Source of the DNA: Aplidium turbinatum
Lineage: Eukaryota; Chordata; Ascidiacea; Aplousobranchia; Polyclinidae
Direction of reading: 5' to 3'
DNA length: 64,000 nucleotides
Assembly (NCBI GenBank): GCA_918807975.1
Contig: OU964931.1
Location: forward strand, 7,822,251-7,886,250
A program made the position numbers and the translations under genes. This document shows, one piece after another, positions 24,530 through 39,111 of the stretch. How positions within the stretch are numbered: the stretch's first letter is position 1; every line of letters starts with the position of its first letter. Below the pieces are notes generated by a model. It was not told where the DNA came from. It did not search any database and worked only from the letters and a program-made list of their open reading frames with translations.

Positions 24530-25250
24530 ACCAAATTGAACATATAGAAATCATGAATCTCAATTTTTTTCGAGGCTGAGCCATTTTCACTTTTTGTACT
24601 CAAATTTAAGTTAAAATTTAAGTTAAAGACTAACTTATTCGACGTCCGCCACAGACACATAAATTTCTGAAGAAAACTGCTATTCAAATTTATCGTCACA
24701 CCGACCACAAACGAATTCAGTGAGAAATTTGCAGATGGCTTTTTTTCCGACTACTTTTTCCTAGTTTGTTTAATGAAAGTGCTTGCAATTTGAAGTCCGT
24801 TTTTCAAGAGTTTGTGGTCTCAAGTACTTTTGAAAATCGTAGGAGTTTTAGCAAATTTTCCAAAATTACAAACATCCTATCCATAAGGGAGTATCAACCT
24901 CTCACGTTAACATGCTAAAGCGTTAGATGTGATGACATAGCACAAACTGTTGAGAATTTGTTGTTTTGGCGGCATAACTAAGTTTTACTCCGGACGCGGT
25001 TGGCCCAAAGGAATAACAACAAATGAAATGCAGTCACAGACCAAATCAACAAAAATAGTCAAAATCTTTGTTCAGCTTAACTTGTGTATGTTAACTGTTT
25101 TTTTAGCAGTAATAAGATAATGTAATTTAGGATTAAATAAAACCAAAGCATCTTGAATAAGAACTACTTCAATGTAACTGGTAAACTTGCAGGTAGAAGA
25201 CAAAGTGAACACTAAACTTAAGTTAAAAACTTCTCTCAACAAAACCAAAA
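24530..25250. other. No recognised gene
   Basis: AT-rich sequence, probably in part the decayed 5' end of the hAT element; no clear feature. Confidence 0.35.
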
Positions 25251-25253
25251 ATA

Positions 25254-25477
25254 CAGGGTGACCCAAAAAGATACCCATGTTTTATTCGATTTTTTCACAT
25301 TTGGAACACATCTTGGGAAAGCCATAAACTGACTAAAAATTGAGAGAAAGAGCTAAACTCCGGTCAATGGTCTTCCATAAACTGAATAATGTGTGGTTGT
25401 AATTTGAAATAAATAGCTTTTCAATCAAAGTCACAATTGAAATTTTCATGGGTACTAATCTTTTTAGGACACCCTGT
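25254..25477. mobile_element. Tc1/mariner-type MITE
   Basis: The ends are CAGGGTGACCCAAAAAGAT and ATCTTTTTAGGACACCCTG, flanked by TA on both sides. At 224 bp it has no gene. Confidence 0.75.
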
Positions 25478-25597
25478 ATTTCATAATTTCAACTACATTA
25501 GCATGATTCGACTAAATCTTTAAAGAAAATTGATTCTAAAACGAATAGGGGAAATACATTACAAGACGCGCTTAAATAGTGTATTAAATAGGTAGTG

Positions 25598-28560
<2,963 letters not shown>

Positions 28561-29070
28561 TCATTTGGAAAACTTTTTTCCTTTAAATAATTCCATTCCT
28601 TTATGCAATGTACTCCAATCCATTCCATTTTTAACTAACATGCATGTGACTCCAATTTTGGATAAATCTCGAATATTTCTTTCTTCATCATCAAAAAACA
28701 ACATGTTCTCATAAGCTATATTAGACTCATTGTGAAAATGACCAAAGTGAGTGGTTTTACATCCAGGATAAATTTGTTTCCAACAAAAATATTTGTTTAA
28801 ATCAAATAAGTTCAATAGTGATTCAGCTTCATTTGTGCATGACGTTCTTGAAGCAGCGGCCATTTTATAGTTCTCAGTTTTAAGTTTCTTTAAAATGGCC
28901 AAGGATTCAGGGTATAGTTTGACTTCAGATCCATGTTTATCAAACACTTTTCCACTGCTCTCTTTCCTAAATGGCGGTGTAACATGAGTGTCAACCCAAA
29001 ATGGCCACAAGGTATAATCCAAATCAAACACAACCAGTTTTGGTTTGTGCTCACTCATAATGGACAACAC
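28561..29070 (-). CDS. MDP1: Magnesium-dependent phosphatase 1
   Basis: A 169-residue single-exon protein, close to the usual ~165-176. It is a HAD-superfamily phosphatase. Motif I is FDLDYTLWPFWVDTH, with Asp16 the predicted nucleophile and Asp18 the acid/base. Motif II is the Ser in AAASRTS. Motif III is FFDDEERNI. The family is a Mg-dependent protein-tyrosine or fructosamine-6-phosphate phosphatase of the cytosol. The start at MLSIMSEHKPK could equally be Met5; both precede the KLVVFDLDYT strand. It is intronless, like its GALT and EIF2B2 neighbours. Confidence 0.95.
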   Translation of the reverse strand: MLSIMSEHKPKLVVFDLDYTLWPFWVDTHVTPPFRKESSGKVFDKHGSEVKLYPESLAILKKLKTENYKMAAASRTSCTNEAESLLNLFDLNKYFCWKQIYPGCKTTHFGHFHNESNIAYENMLFFDDEERNIRDLSKIGVTCMLVKNGMDWSTLHKGMELFKGKKFSK

Positions 29071-29520
29071 AGTTAGCTTAACAACTAACTATGATAACGT
29101 TATTACTTACAACCTAGTTGGTTTAATTTTCTGAAAAACACCAATTTCTATTAGACAAGCAATTGTTCCATGGCAATTTTGAAATAAAAGACTTTGATGG
29201 AAAAACTTAAAGTATTGTTGAAGACAACTTATTGAGAAGTACCGCCGGTACCGGTACTTTTAGGTACTGGCAATATTCATTAGGAATAACACAATGGTAA
29301 CCAACACAGAATCTTTCTTGCATAAAGCGAGTAGCTTTAATGTCAAACTTACAAATTCATAATATTTATACCCCAATAGCATAGCTAGTATCATACAGAT
29401 TTATACAGTACTTTAGATCAACAAAATATCAATCAATGTAATTAAATGATACGTTTGAAAACACAATAAAATGTGGGATTAGGACATTTATTCATGGCCA
29501 ACTTTGCACAAATTTCATCA
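29071..29520. other. Short intergenic stretch upstream of MDP-1
   Basis: Probably holds the MDP-1 promoter. A GGTACCGG-type palindrome lies near 29245. Nothing else is clear. Confidence 0.4.
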
Positions 29521-29528
29521 TTCATGAG

Positions 29529-31237
29529 CATAGGCATCGATTTTTTCTTAGAAAAGAGGAATTCTGGGTGGGCGAGAGTTTTCAAACAGATTTCACTGAA
29601 TGTGTTTTGTATATGTTTGCAAATTCGCAATGGTTCAGTCTTCAAAATTAGCATATTTTTACTTCGGCAAAAACGTTGCCGAGGGCCGAGGCCAAACGGC
29701 AAAAGTTGAAATTGCCTCGGCAATTGCTGTGAACACTTAGTAGGAAAAGATTGTACTGAAACATGTAAAACGAGATGCGAAAAATATACTAGAGTAGTCT
29801 ATCACGAACGCATTGTTTGATTTGTTGTGATGTAATAATACCAAAAGTAGTGATAAAGCGAGCAACGCGATACGCACGCTGTTACGGTAATTCACGTTAA
29901 AAAACTCACGGGAAGGGGGAAAGTAAGTTAACTTTGGGTTGATTCAACGTTCGAGTCAGCACAAATCGATTTAATTTTCTCGGCGGGTTATATTGCGTAA
30001 CAATGACCAATAAAAAATTTACGTTTGTTTTACATTAATTCGACATCTAGCGACGTTGAATTATCATAAAATAACGTTAATTGCTCAATCAGGTACAGGT
30101 AACATATCAAGAGCTCCTTGCGAGAAGATTGCCTCGATTTACGTAAGCTTATATGCCAACATAATTTCGGCACAATTGGGACACTGCGAGCAACACAAAG
30201 TCTGTTTGATGAACTAGTCAGAATCGGTATCTATCATCAGATGCTGTATCAGCTGGACGAGATAACGGAAAGCGAGGCGCAACAAGGAGTAGATGCTTAC
30301 AATAATTTGACGTCTACTGGAGTTAAATCAATGCAAATAGGGTGATATTTCTATAAAAGATTCTCCCAGCTGGGCACGTGTCTAAGCGCCGGCGAAGCAG
30401 GAAGTAACCCAAATAAAGCATCCAGCAATAGTAAGATTGAATCAACATCCTAGTCTGGTGTAGTCTAAGAAAATTAGTTTTTTTCTTGTAATCTTGTGGT
30501 CCTTACAATCACCTCGGCAATTGCAGACGGTAATTTCGAAGAGTGTGGTTAGGCTTTCTCACAAAGATTGCGTTTGCGTCGCTGCAGCAATTAAGCTTTA
30601 ATAGGCTGGATGTTCTCTTTCTTGCGCCTTGCGATCTTATGAGCGCTGCTAAACTAAACAAACTTCTTTTATGTTTTCCTTTGCGACCTAAAAAGCACGT
30701 GACTCGTGATCTGTTATCTTTAAAGTGGCGCCTTCGGATTTGCCGCATTTTGATTTGTAAAAGCGATTGTTTCAGTATGTATGTCTTTAGTTTGTATCGG
30801 TTATTTTATTGTCATGTTCATTATGATGTCATATTCACATTCCCTTACGCTGACCGGGAACTGAAGTTTGATTGTGACGTAACGAAAGTGAGACCATTCG
30901 GAGAAAAGATCAAACGTGGCTTTCTCTCACCAGGAATTGCCGGAATTATTAGCTGTGGCAGTTGCCATAACAACAACAGTGAGTACCCCTTTTTTTCCAC
31001 GCAGCGTTGTTGCGGAATTGCTTTGTCCTGTCGAATACTTAGCGAGAGACATAACGTAAAACAAGAAGTTGCGCTGCAGTTGGTTGGATAATCCAGCGTT
31101 TAAGAAAAACAGAAATAATTGTAACGAACACTTCATAAGTCTCATGAAAAAAGGGTGGGCGAAACATATTTTGCCCACCCTCGTTTCACGGCAGGGTGGG
31201 CGTCGCCCACCCGGCCCACGCTATTTCGATGCCTATG
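29529..31237. mobile_element. hAT-type non-autonomous element, copy A (1.7 kb)
   Basis: Flanked by perfect 8-bp duplications TTCATGAG (29521-29528, 31238-31245). The ends are CATAGGCATCGA and TCGATGCCTATG. The subterminal GTGGGCGAAACATATTTTGC (near 31157) is a palindromic G/C patch. Only fragmentary frames occur. It is nearly identical, in reverse orientation, to 39260-40906. An inner pair of GCCTCGGCAATTGC and its near repeat (29713, 30511) may mark a nested insert. Confidence 0.9.
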
Positions 31238-31245
31238 TTCATGAG

Positions 31246-32198
31246 CATATCTTGCCTGATGCAAATATTTTTGTTCAACAATGTTAACTTCCTACTGCAA
31301 ATTTTTCACCAAAAACTTGTCATGAGGCAAAAAATATCAAACATATATGTAAAAGAAAAAAAAAAAACCCTACACCTGGAAATAAGATGATGTCAAAAAG
31401 CATTGTGATTTAGCAAAATTATTTTGATGTAATAGGCTAACATAAATAAACATACAAAAATTTGTGTTAAAATGAAATATATTTATTCACATATTTCATT
31501 TCAAACAGCACTACTCCTTACTTTTAGAACAGTTTTAAAGTGATCCTGAGAACTACCATTGTACAGTATCCTATTGCACCATCACATCACATTCTAGCCT
31601 ACAATAAATCAGTAATTGTAATTTAAAGTTACAGTATGGTAACTTTAACATTCAGTGTGGCTTGTTAAAACTTTGTGATGATACAAAATATTGTGTGGAA
31701 AAAATATACTAAATCCTAAGTATTTTAATGTTGCTGTCTGAATGGCCTGATTCGGTGCTGCCAATTCAGAAATGATCATTTCAGTGCAAACATTTACAAA
31801 ATTTGTTGGAGTTACAACAAGGTAAGCGGAAAATTTCACGGAAAATTTCGCAATAGGAATTCAACACTGGTAAGCATAAATATCTGTACATGGCAAGACA
31901 GATAAGTTCAATAGATGAAATAGAATTCATGTCAAAATATCCTGTGGTGAAAAATGAAATCCCTGCATTTTATACCAGTTCACCTGTGATATAATATGAA
32001 TAAGATCATTTTATCACATTACAACATAAAGTGATTGGTGACATATATAATTGCTTTAGGATAAATTACTTTTCGGAAAACACGGCAGTTGTACCAAAAC
32101 TTTTTGTTTCCAAATACCTTAGGTCTTAATTTGATTCTATGATATTTCACCAAAAATTAAACAATACTTTGTGTCAAAAATACACAAAATTTGAGTGT
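31246..32198. other. Intergenic, downstream of EIF2B2
   Basis: Probably holds the EIF2B2 3' UTR. A possible polyadenylation signal, read on the minus strand, lies at about 31482. Nothing else was seen. Confidence 0.4.
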
Positions 32199-33230
32199 TC
32201 ATAGCTCATGATCATCTGCATGATAAAGTTCACTGAGTAGCCTATACATATAAGATGGTGCATTCCCACCAATATTGGATATAAACAAAGTAACTAGATC
32301 AGGAGGCACATAGTCAAATGTGGGATTATAAACTTGTACATCATGCAGATCCTCCGACCCAGCAGCAGAATAATTCAAAACTTCTTGCGGCAAAGCCAAT
32401 CGGTTGAAAGAGGCTTCACTACCCCCAACATCCGAATGGTGCAATAAACATAATTTAAACATTGCTCCTAAAACAATCACAGGAACAGCATGCTGTTTAG
32501 CGGCTAATGCTACTAAATGTGTTCCGCATACAGCTTTCAGCCCTCCATTAGCAAGTACAGAATGCGTTCCAATTATAACCTTGTTAACACGTGACATCAT
32601 TGCAAACACAGCAGAGTCTGTAATTACAGTTGTGTCAATGTTTTGCTGAGCCAGTGATTTAGCCAAATCATGACCTTGATAAAGAGGAGCACATTCAACA
32701 ACAATCACATGAAACTTCCTTTTTTTTGCAGCCTGTTTCAAAAAGGCTTCCACTGTTCGAGACTTCCCAATTGTCAATATAACTTCATTTGAATGAATAT
32801 GTTCAATAGCTTGGGCAGATATGTTATGTATAGCTGCCTCCATTTCATCAATATACTCCATGACTGCTTCCATTACTGTTGTTTTCAACTCTTTCAAGGG
32901 CTTGGTATGATCCTCAAGTTCATTCTGACTTGCTGTTAACATTTGGTGCAATGTTTCTTTATTGGTAGATTCTTCAGATTCACCGAGTAATCTTGCATAC
33001 TCTTCACGAATGATTTTCAAAACTCGGCGAACCATGTTTCCAACAACATACTCACCCGGTTGTGCTGCTACCATCCGTCTTCCTTCGTGACGAATTAAAT
33101 TCATCAAATCTCTTGCATGGCTCCATCTTGTCTGGCTAATGATTTTCCTCAAGTGATTTATAGTTTTGTATGCAAGATCATAAGACCCATTAAATTTTTC
33201 TTGCTTTAAATCCAGTAAGAATTGATCCAT
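32199..33230 (-). CDS. EIF2B2: Translation initiation factor eIF2B subunit beta
   Basis: 343 residues in one exon, taking the start at MDQFLLDLKQEKF; the open frame extends 21 codons upstream but that part is unlike the family. eIF2B is the GDP-GTP exchange factor for eIF2, and beta is one of its regulatory subunits, which sense phosphorylated eIF2. The signature stretches are clear: NLIRHEGRRMVAAQP, NMVRRVLKIIREEYARL, AIEHIHSNEVILTIGKSRTV, AFLKQAAKKRKFHVIVVECA, SRVNKVIIGTHSVLANGG and, at the C terminus, FDYVPPDLVTLFISNIGGNA with YMYRLLSELYHADDHEL. Length is near the human 351. No sign of decay. Confidence 0.97.
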   Translation of the reverse strand: MDQFLLDLKQEKFNGSYDLAYKTINHLRKIISQTRWSHARDLMNLIRHEGRRMVAAQPGEYVVGNMVRRVLKIIREEYARLLGESEESTNKETLHQMLTASQNELEDHTKPLKELKTTVMEAVMEYIDEMEAAIHNISAQAIEHIHSNEVILTIGKSRTVEAFLKQAAKKRKFHVIVVECAPLYQGHDLAKSLAQQNIDTTVITDSAVFAMMSRVNKVIIGTHSVLANGGLKAVCGTHLVALAAKQHAVPVIVLGAMFKLCLLHHSDVGGSEASFNRLALPQEVLNYSAAGSEDLHDVQVYNPTFDYVPPDLVTLFISNIGGNAPSYMYRLLSELYHADDHEL

Positions 33231-33327
33231 ATTTCTTTCAATTAAAAACACAAAATACCAACAATTCGTACTTAGATTGTCTGCGTAAAACAAATAGTTC
33301 TGTTCATTACGTTTAAGTCATAAATAT

Positions 33328-33645
33328 TTGAGATCAGTTGCTATACTGTTAGTTTACTTGGCATATTACAGTTACATTTCTGTAAAATCGTTTAGTTTAT
33401 GCTATCATTTTTACATACTACTTTTGACTTGCATTGTTATTATTATCCTGAGATATTACATAGCCTACTCAAATAGAGACAACTTTTGTGAAAGCTCAAA
33501 GCCGGTGGTTAATCCTGGTTATTATGTCAATTGTCAAACTTTTAAAGATAATGAAGTTCCGGTACTTACTGGTACAGATAAGTCGAATGCCTACGGACAA
33601 AGAGGAATTGACCAAAACATGTGGATTGAAGTGTGTGAAAAGTAA
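33328..33645 (+). CDS. Small open frame divergent from EIF2B2, doubtful
   Basis: 105 codons starting about 100 bp from the EIF2B2 start on the other strand. The first ~45 residues are hydrophobic (LLTCIVIIILRYYIAY) and the rest is polar. It would be a small one- or two-span membrane protein driven by a shared promoter. I recognise no family, and it may be chance in AT-rich DNA. Confidence 0.25.
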   Translation: MRSVAILLVYLAYYSYISVKSFSLCYHFYILLLTCIVIIILRYYIAYSNRDNFCESSKPVVNPGYYVNCQTFKDNEVPVLTGTDKSNAYGQRGIDQNMWIEVCEK

Positions 33646-33829
33646 AGCAAAGGTGAAGTAGTTTCACCCTATATGTTTGGTCGAGTCCTGTCTTTGTCAT
33701 GAGTTACCAATGGGGGTGGGGGGTAGCCTACTTGTATACCAGCTCCAAATAATTTCCTTTTTAACCATGTATTGCAAGGTCAAATTAAGGTATTTGTTAC
33801 ATCACACTGAGAGCTACCAAAGAAAAAGA

Positions 33830-34005
33830 GGTCTGGCTCCAGCTCCGAAGCTGTCAGGTTTTGCACCAGTAGCTGCGGCTCCAGCTTCGGAGCTGTCAGG
33901 CTTTACATCTTTCAGTGGCTCCATCTCCTGAGCTGTCAGGCTTTAGCAGTTTAGCCTATGCTAGTAGCTCCTGCTCCGAGCTTTATGCTAGTGGCTCAGG
34001 AGAAA
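33830..34005. repeat. Imperfect tandem repeat
   Basis: Three to four diverged copies of a unit around GGCTCCAGCTTCGGAGCTGT then CAGGCTTT, each partly palindromic (AGCTCCGA/TCGGAGCT). Confidence 0.6.
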
Positions 34006-34792
34006 AAATAAAAACGTGTGTCCAATATAAATGCTTTTTTAGAATTAAATACTGTACAATTACAATACAGTTTTTTTAAGACTGTAGGCTCAATAGTGTT
34101 GCCAGATAAGGAATTCTGCCCTAATTTGAGAAAAGTTTGAAGCTGTTTCAAACAAAAACTTGTATTTTGGAAATCTTTTTTTAGTCCTGGGCAAAGATCA
34201 AAACCCTAACTCTAACCCTTACCTTAACCCTTCCTAACTTCAATTCTAACTCTGGCAACACCTGATTGTAACCATGGCAACAAGTGTGTAAAAATAGCCA
34301 CTTCCTTTTTTTAAGCACTGCTTTTCAAAACAACAATATATATGAAGAAATATGGACATTGTGGGAACTCTGCTTCAAGTTATAACTTATAAGTAACTCG
34401 TGGAACATAGCATATCAGCTTCCTGGCTTACATAATTTTAATAAATTGCTTTTATGTGCTATTTTTCTTGAGAGCAGTTACGTTAATAGAGGAGTTCAGG
34501 GGGTAAGTTTTTATTTGTGACCGGCATGCCTTAAAGGGCCCGTAAGCTTTCCAAAGGACCAAGGAGGTTGCGGAAAGTTTTGCATATTCTTTGGATATAG
34601 TGCGTTTTTCTTAGAAATGTCTTGATTTGGTGCGTGCATTTGACAGATAAAAATCTAACAGTTTATTTATTAATAATGTTACCACAACTTGTGTAAGTTT
34701 TATTTTTTACGCTAACTACAGTAGCCTATGTGACTTGTTTTTTGTACAATTTTGGTAAAGAGGTGACTTTCCTCAATCATAGACGGATAAAA

Positions 34793-34905
34793 CCAAGCAA
34801 CCACACCGCATTTAACATAATACATTAAAGTGAATATAAACTACGAATATTTTCGGCCATATACATGTTAGCCCTTTTCAAGTAACGAAAAATAACTGAT
34901 TTTAC
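34793..34905. repeat. Interspersed repeat, copy 1
   Basis: Matches 51595-51710 in the same orientation: AACCAAGCAACCACACCGCA, TTTTCGGCCATA and TCAAGTAACGAAAAATAAC, with scattered differences. Its family is unknown. Confidence 0.6.
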
Positions 34906-34913
34906 ATCTAGAT

Positions 34914-35468
34914 CCTAAAGTGGTTTTCAACCTTTTTGGTGGAACGGAACCCAATGAAACATTTCACAAGCTCGAGGAACCCCTGTTCCATAATTTAATT
35001 GCCTTATGCAAAAAACATTGTTTAATTATTAAAATAAAATTAAAATTTTCATTTTCAGATTTATTTATATACAATAAAAATACAAACTGTAAAAAATTAC
35101 ATTTATTCTCATAAAAAATTCAATGAAAAACTTGAGCCTGGTGCTTCTTGCACAAGTCTTTAATGTTGAGTCGTGTGTTTAACAGACACACACGAAGTTC
35201 ATCTTCCACAGACAGCAATTGTGCTCGTCTCTTGTGCTTGATGGTTGTCAAAGCTGAAAATCCAAACTCACTCAAGTAGGAGGTTGAAAACAGCATAAGA
35301 AGTCGCAGCGCTTTCTGAGCAATTGTAGGATATTTCTTTACAACCAACAAGCAGAATGCATCCATATAATAATAAAATAGACTCTCGGATTTGAATGTAA
35401 ACTTGCGGAACCCTTAGACTTACTGGTGGAACCTTAGGGTTCCGCGGAACCCTGGTTGAAAACCACTG
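34914..35468 (-). mobile_element. hAT transposon remnant (ZBED5/FAM200-like)
   Basis: Flanked by ATCTAGAT (34906-34913, 35469-35476). The ends are AGTGGTTTTCAACC (slightly altered at the outermost left) and GGTTGAAAACCACTG. Minus-strand 35365-35120 reads YPTIAQKALRLLMLFSTSYL, SEFGFSALTTIKHKRR and VEDELRVCLL, the hAT dimerisation domain. Only this 3' part of the gene remains. Confidence 0.9.
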
Positions 35469-35476
35469 ATCTAGAT

Positions 35477-38400
35477 TGAACATAAATAACTGATCTACAC
35501 AACGAATCGAAAAACGAAATGCACAAGAATCTTGCCGTTTCATTCTTATGCATTTCGTGGATTTACATTTTACACCACATTTCTTCTGCAGATCAGCAGA
35601 GACCGGAAATGTCACAAATTGCGAAATTCCGTCAATTAAACGCAATAAAATTGCAGGTCTTGTTGCGCCGAAATCTCGGGTAAATACCCGCAACTCCTAG
35701 AAAGATTAAATTCCGGAATAAGATTATTACAGTTCTGCGGGGAATTAACTGGCAACTGCGATGCCAATCAGCGTGTGTGCGCTTATGTAATCTATTTCTT
35801 GCCCTGCTTTTTTATTGTTTCTGCGGATGTAAACAGCCGTTGTATGCTATGTGGGTGGTTTCATTTATTGTCCCTTAGGCTACCACAAGTCTTTGAGCGA
35901 CAGGGCTTTTTCAATTTTATATCACGTTTACGAAGTTATCACATTGTTAAGTTAGCTTACTTTAATAGGCTATTCTCACTGTGTTCGCCTATGCGAGAAA
36001 AAACACAATCAATATCGTTTTTGAAGTCTTCGGTTTGACCCGAACTGGAAGTAGGCTATATTTACAAAATATAGCCTACTAGGTAGTAGCCTACTAGGTA
36101 GTAGCCTATATAGCCTACTACCTACTAGGTAGGCTATATTTACAAAAGTATGTCACGCACCAAACAGGGGACCATTTCGTAAATATGCGAACTGGAATCG
36201 ATCCAAGATCTACCAGAGCCGAAGGCGAAATCACTGAGCTGGTTCAGTCCAGTAGTGATAAATAACGTAAATGTGAAGTACAAAAAGCAGTCTAAATGAG
36301 ATAGGCTACATACCGAATCCTATTTTTGGATTTGAATTATTCGAATAGTTTAGGCTTCGAATCGATTCAAACCCACTATTCTAAATTTCCCATCCTTAGT
36401 CCAACACCAGTCACGATTACGAGAACGAATTTCTGATGTATTGGTACCATCGCACCAAACGTTGGTAACCTACAGAAACCAAGTCAATTGTGGAGGCTTT
36501 TTCTTTCAGACAGAAGCAAATGCGCTTTCCCAGTGCCAATTTGAAACGTCTCTTGATTAAATGCAACTCCGCATTCCTTCCAGTACTGCGGTGGAGACCT
36601 TTCTCTGTTGCAAAAGGCGTGCGGAAGGAGAAGAATTGGGAAGGAAAAGTGGAAGGAGTAAAGGAGAAGCAGTAAGGAAGGAGAAGAAGTAACCTTCTAA
36701 AATGACTTCTCAGTCTGAGGCTAAATTCTTCCACAATCGATCAATGCTCAACATTTCTTTCAAGCAGTTATTTACACGCGATAAACAGAGATTCCTAGAT
36801 TTAAAGCTGCAAAATATAGTGTAGCCTATGGCTGGAAAAATTGAATTAATGTGTTCTGATATTCAGTGAAAACTACTTGTCTGATAATCTTTCACAACGA
36901 GTTAAAACACAAATTTTCTTAGAACTAACTAGGCTAACACGATTACTAAAACTTTCTTGGTACCAAGTAGGCGAAGACAAGATTACTAAAGTGATGGACC
37001 AGGGGGGAAATGAAAAGAAATCGTCTAAACAAAAAATAATTGGAATAAAACTGTGAACAATCAAGCAAAAACTTGTATGTCTGCGTTAGTACATTTTCTT
37101 ATTCGAGAACAATCTGATTGAGATTACATTGCACGTCGTACCATTTCAATATTCTTGCATTACATCATTGCAAAAGCACGGAAAATATATCATTCTTAAT
37201 TGTAGATGAATTTGAACCTCATGAAACAATTAGAAAGCACCTTTTTAAGATTGATAAACCTCGTTGCTTGAACTGTATCTACTTTACATTGTACCGCTAA
37301 ATTGGCATAATGAGTTTTTTTAGTTGTAACGACCAATGGCAGCATTTCGAAAAAGGTTTGAAACAACTAGGTTAAGATAAACCTTTTTGTTAAGGTTACC
37401 TTTTTATAGCCTAACGTTCGTGGGATTACAGGCCAATATTCTACAAGTAGTTTTCCACCAAATCCAGTTATTTTACATTTCACTAAGATTTGGATGTAAC
37501 AGATTTCTTTAAGCGACCAATCGGATTGTCAAAGACATGTTTTAAAATACATCAACCAAAAAGGAAACAATTTGCTGTTGATAAAGAAAAGCAATGACAG
37601 TTTTGTAAAACGCGCAAAACATGCGATTTAAAAGGCAAGACTTCGCTTCAAAGCAGAACGGTGTTCCTTCGATTCACAAGCAGAATAATTGCCAAAAAGC
37701 ACGAAAATCCACTTCAAACATATCGCAACGAACAACAGCTTTTCATTAATGTAGCAGTTTTTTATTATTTCATAATAGATGCTTGTAAAGTGCGTAAACT
37801 GAAACTCTTCTGTGTTTCATCCGTTCTGTAATCAAGAATCTATAAAGCCAGGTATTGCACAGAATCGTACGCTTCATGGACGAGTGACGTCAATGGGACA
37901 AGGGGTAAGACAACTTTACGTTGCAAACTCCTTAAATTGGTATTACATGGGTTGGGTTGCCAAATATGAATAAACTGGGTAATTGTTCTGCCATACTGTT
38001 TGCAAGCAGTGCAAAGTCAAATGTGCTATAAAAATTTGGGGCGTAGGAATTGGGAAGCTTTAGCCGCTTTTGTTGAAGTTTTTCTAACTAAATTGTGAAA
38101 AGAAAACTTAAAGCACCATTTGGAAAATAATTGAATTGCTTGACAATATTACCAACAGAGTTACGAATTTACAAGTTGAGTTGTTTACTAAAAAAAAAAT
38201 ACGGCGAAACATTTTGCTTAAAATGCTACTTCGACTACACGAACACAACTAGAATAATCACAATGGCAGTTAATTATCATCATTATACAGTAGAACGTAT
38301 TATTTCTATATCATTAAATTCAAAAAGCAATCTTTCAGTGAAAGTCTATGACAAATGACGTCAATGAAATACTTAGTTAATTCCTTTGATTCTTGAAATG

Positions 38401-38843
38401 TTGCTGTGCTGAAATGTTTCCTATGTGATCTGATGAATGTCGATACGGCTGTTCTGGCTGTGTACTGTGTAGGTTACTGGGAAAAGTGGACACACTGTTG
38501 AGCATGTGATTACAATCTACATATATTGAAATGGACGAAAACAATCCCCGATACGCAAATAGATGACAAATTGGATATTAAACGAGTTATTGTGTCCGGT
38601 TTTGGTGTCTTTTCTCCTTTATTCAGTAAGATTTGTGAGCTTCTCTCTGCGTATTAGATTAGCCATGACACAAAAATTATGAATCAATAGCATAAAAAGA
38701 TTATGATATCATATGGACTTGCAAAGTAAACGCAAACTTCATGACGGAGAATGACAAGCGAATATATTTCAATAACTGCTTAGTGCTTATACTTGAATGA
38801 ATATAATGATGGATTGTGTAACATAGATCCTTTTAAAAGAACA
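35477..38843. other. Intergenic, between EIF2B2 and MESD
   Basis: No convincing gene. 36060-36146 is a cluster of GTAGCCTACTAGGTAGTAGC palindromic repeats. The open frame at 36734-36417 (minus) is basic and of doubtful meaning. Confidence 0.4.
38618..38623 (-). promoter_or_regulatory. Probable MESD polyadenylation signal
   Basis: AATAAA on the minus strand, about 220 bases after the MESD stop codon. Confidence 0.5.
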
Positions 38844-39111
38844 TTATAATTCTTCTTTTGTGGATTTTTTACCTGGTGATTTACTTTTTTTCTTTCCGGT
38901 GGTGTTTTCTTTTGTCTCTTTTAATTTTTTATTTGTTTTTTTAGTTTTAGAATCTTTAGTGTTCTTGCTTCCCTTTTTTTCTTTCGATTGTTCTTTTTTC
39001 GAGTCCTTTGCCTTTTTACTTTCAGCTTTTTTGTTAACTGATTTTTTGCTTTTATCTTTAGTGTTTTTTGCTTTAGGCTTTTCCTTTTCATCGTCACCTT
39101 GCGCTTTCGAG
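38844..39111 (-). CDS. MESD: MESD exon 5, Lys-rich tail with KEEL
   Basis: The acceptor is TTTTTTCAG. The first base completes a Gly codon, followed by 88 residues (SKAQGDDEKEKPKAKNTK ... GKKSTKEEL) and TAA. A plus-strand open frame over the same bases (38860-39198) is a shadow. Confidence 0.92.

Noticed and set aside
30543-31091. 182-codon plus-strand frame
   Set aside because: It lies wholly inside the hAT-type element 29529-31237; the counterpart in copy B is broken differently. No recognisable domain.
33830-34005. CRISPR-like array
   Set aside because: The units are diverged tandem repeats without unique spacers, in an animal genome.
36417-36734. Minus-strand frame of 105 codons
   Set aside because: Low-complexity on the other strand (GAAGGAGAAG) explains it; no family recognised.
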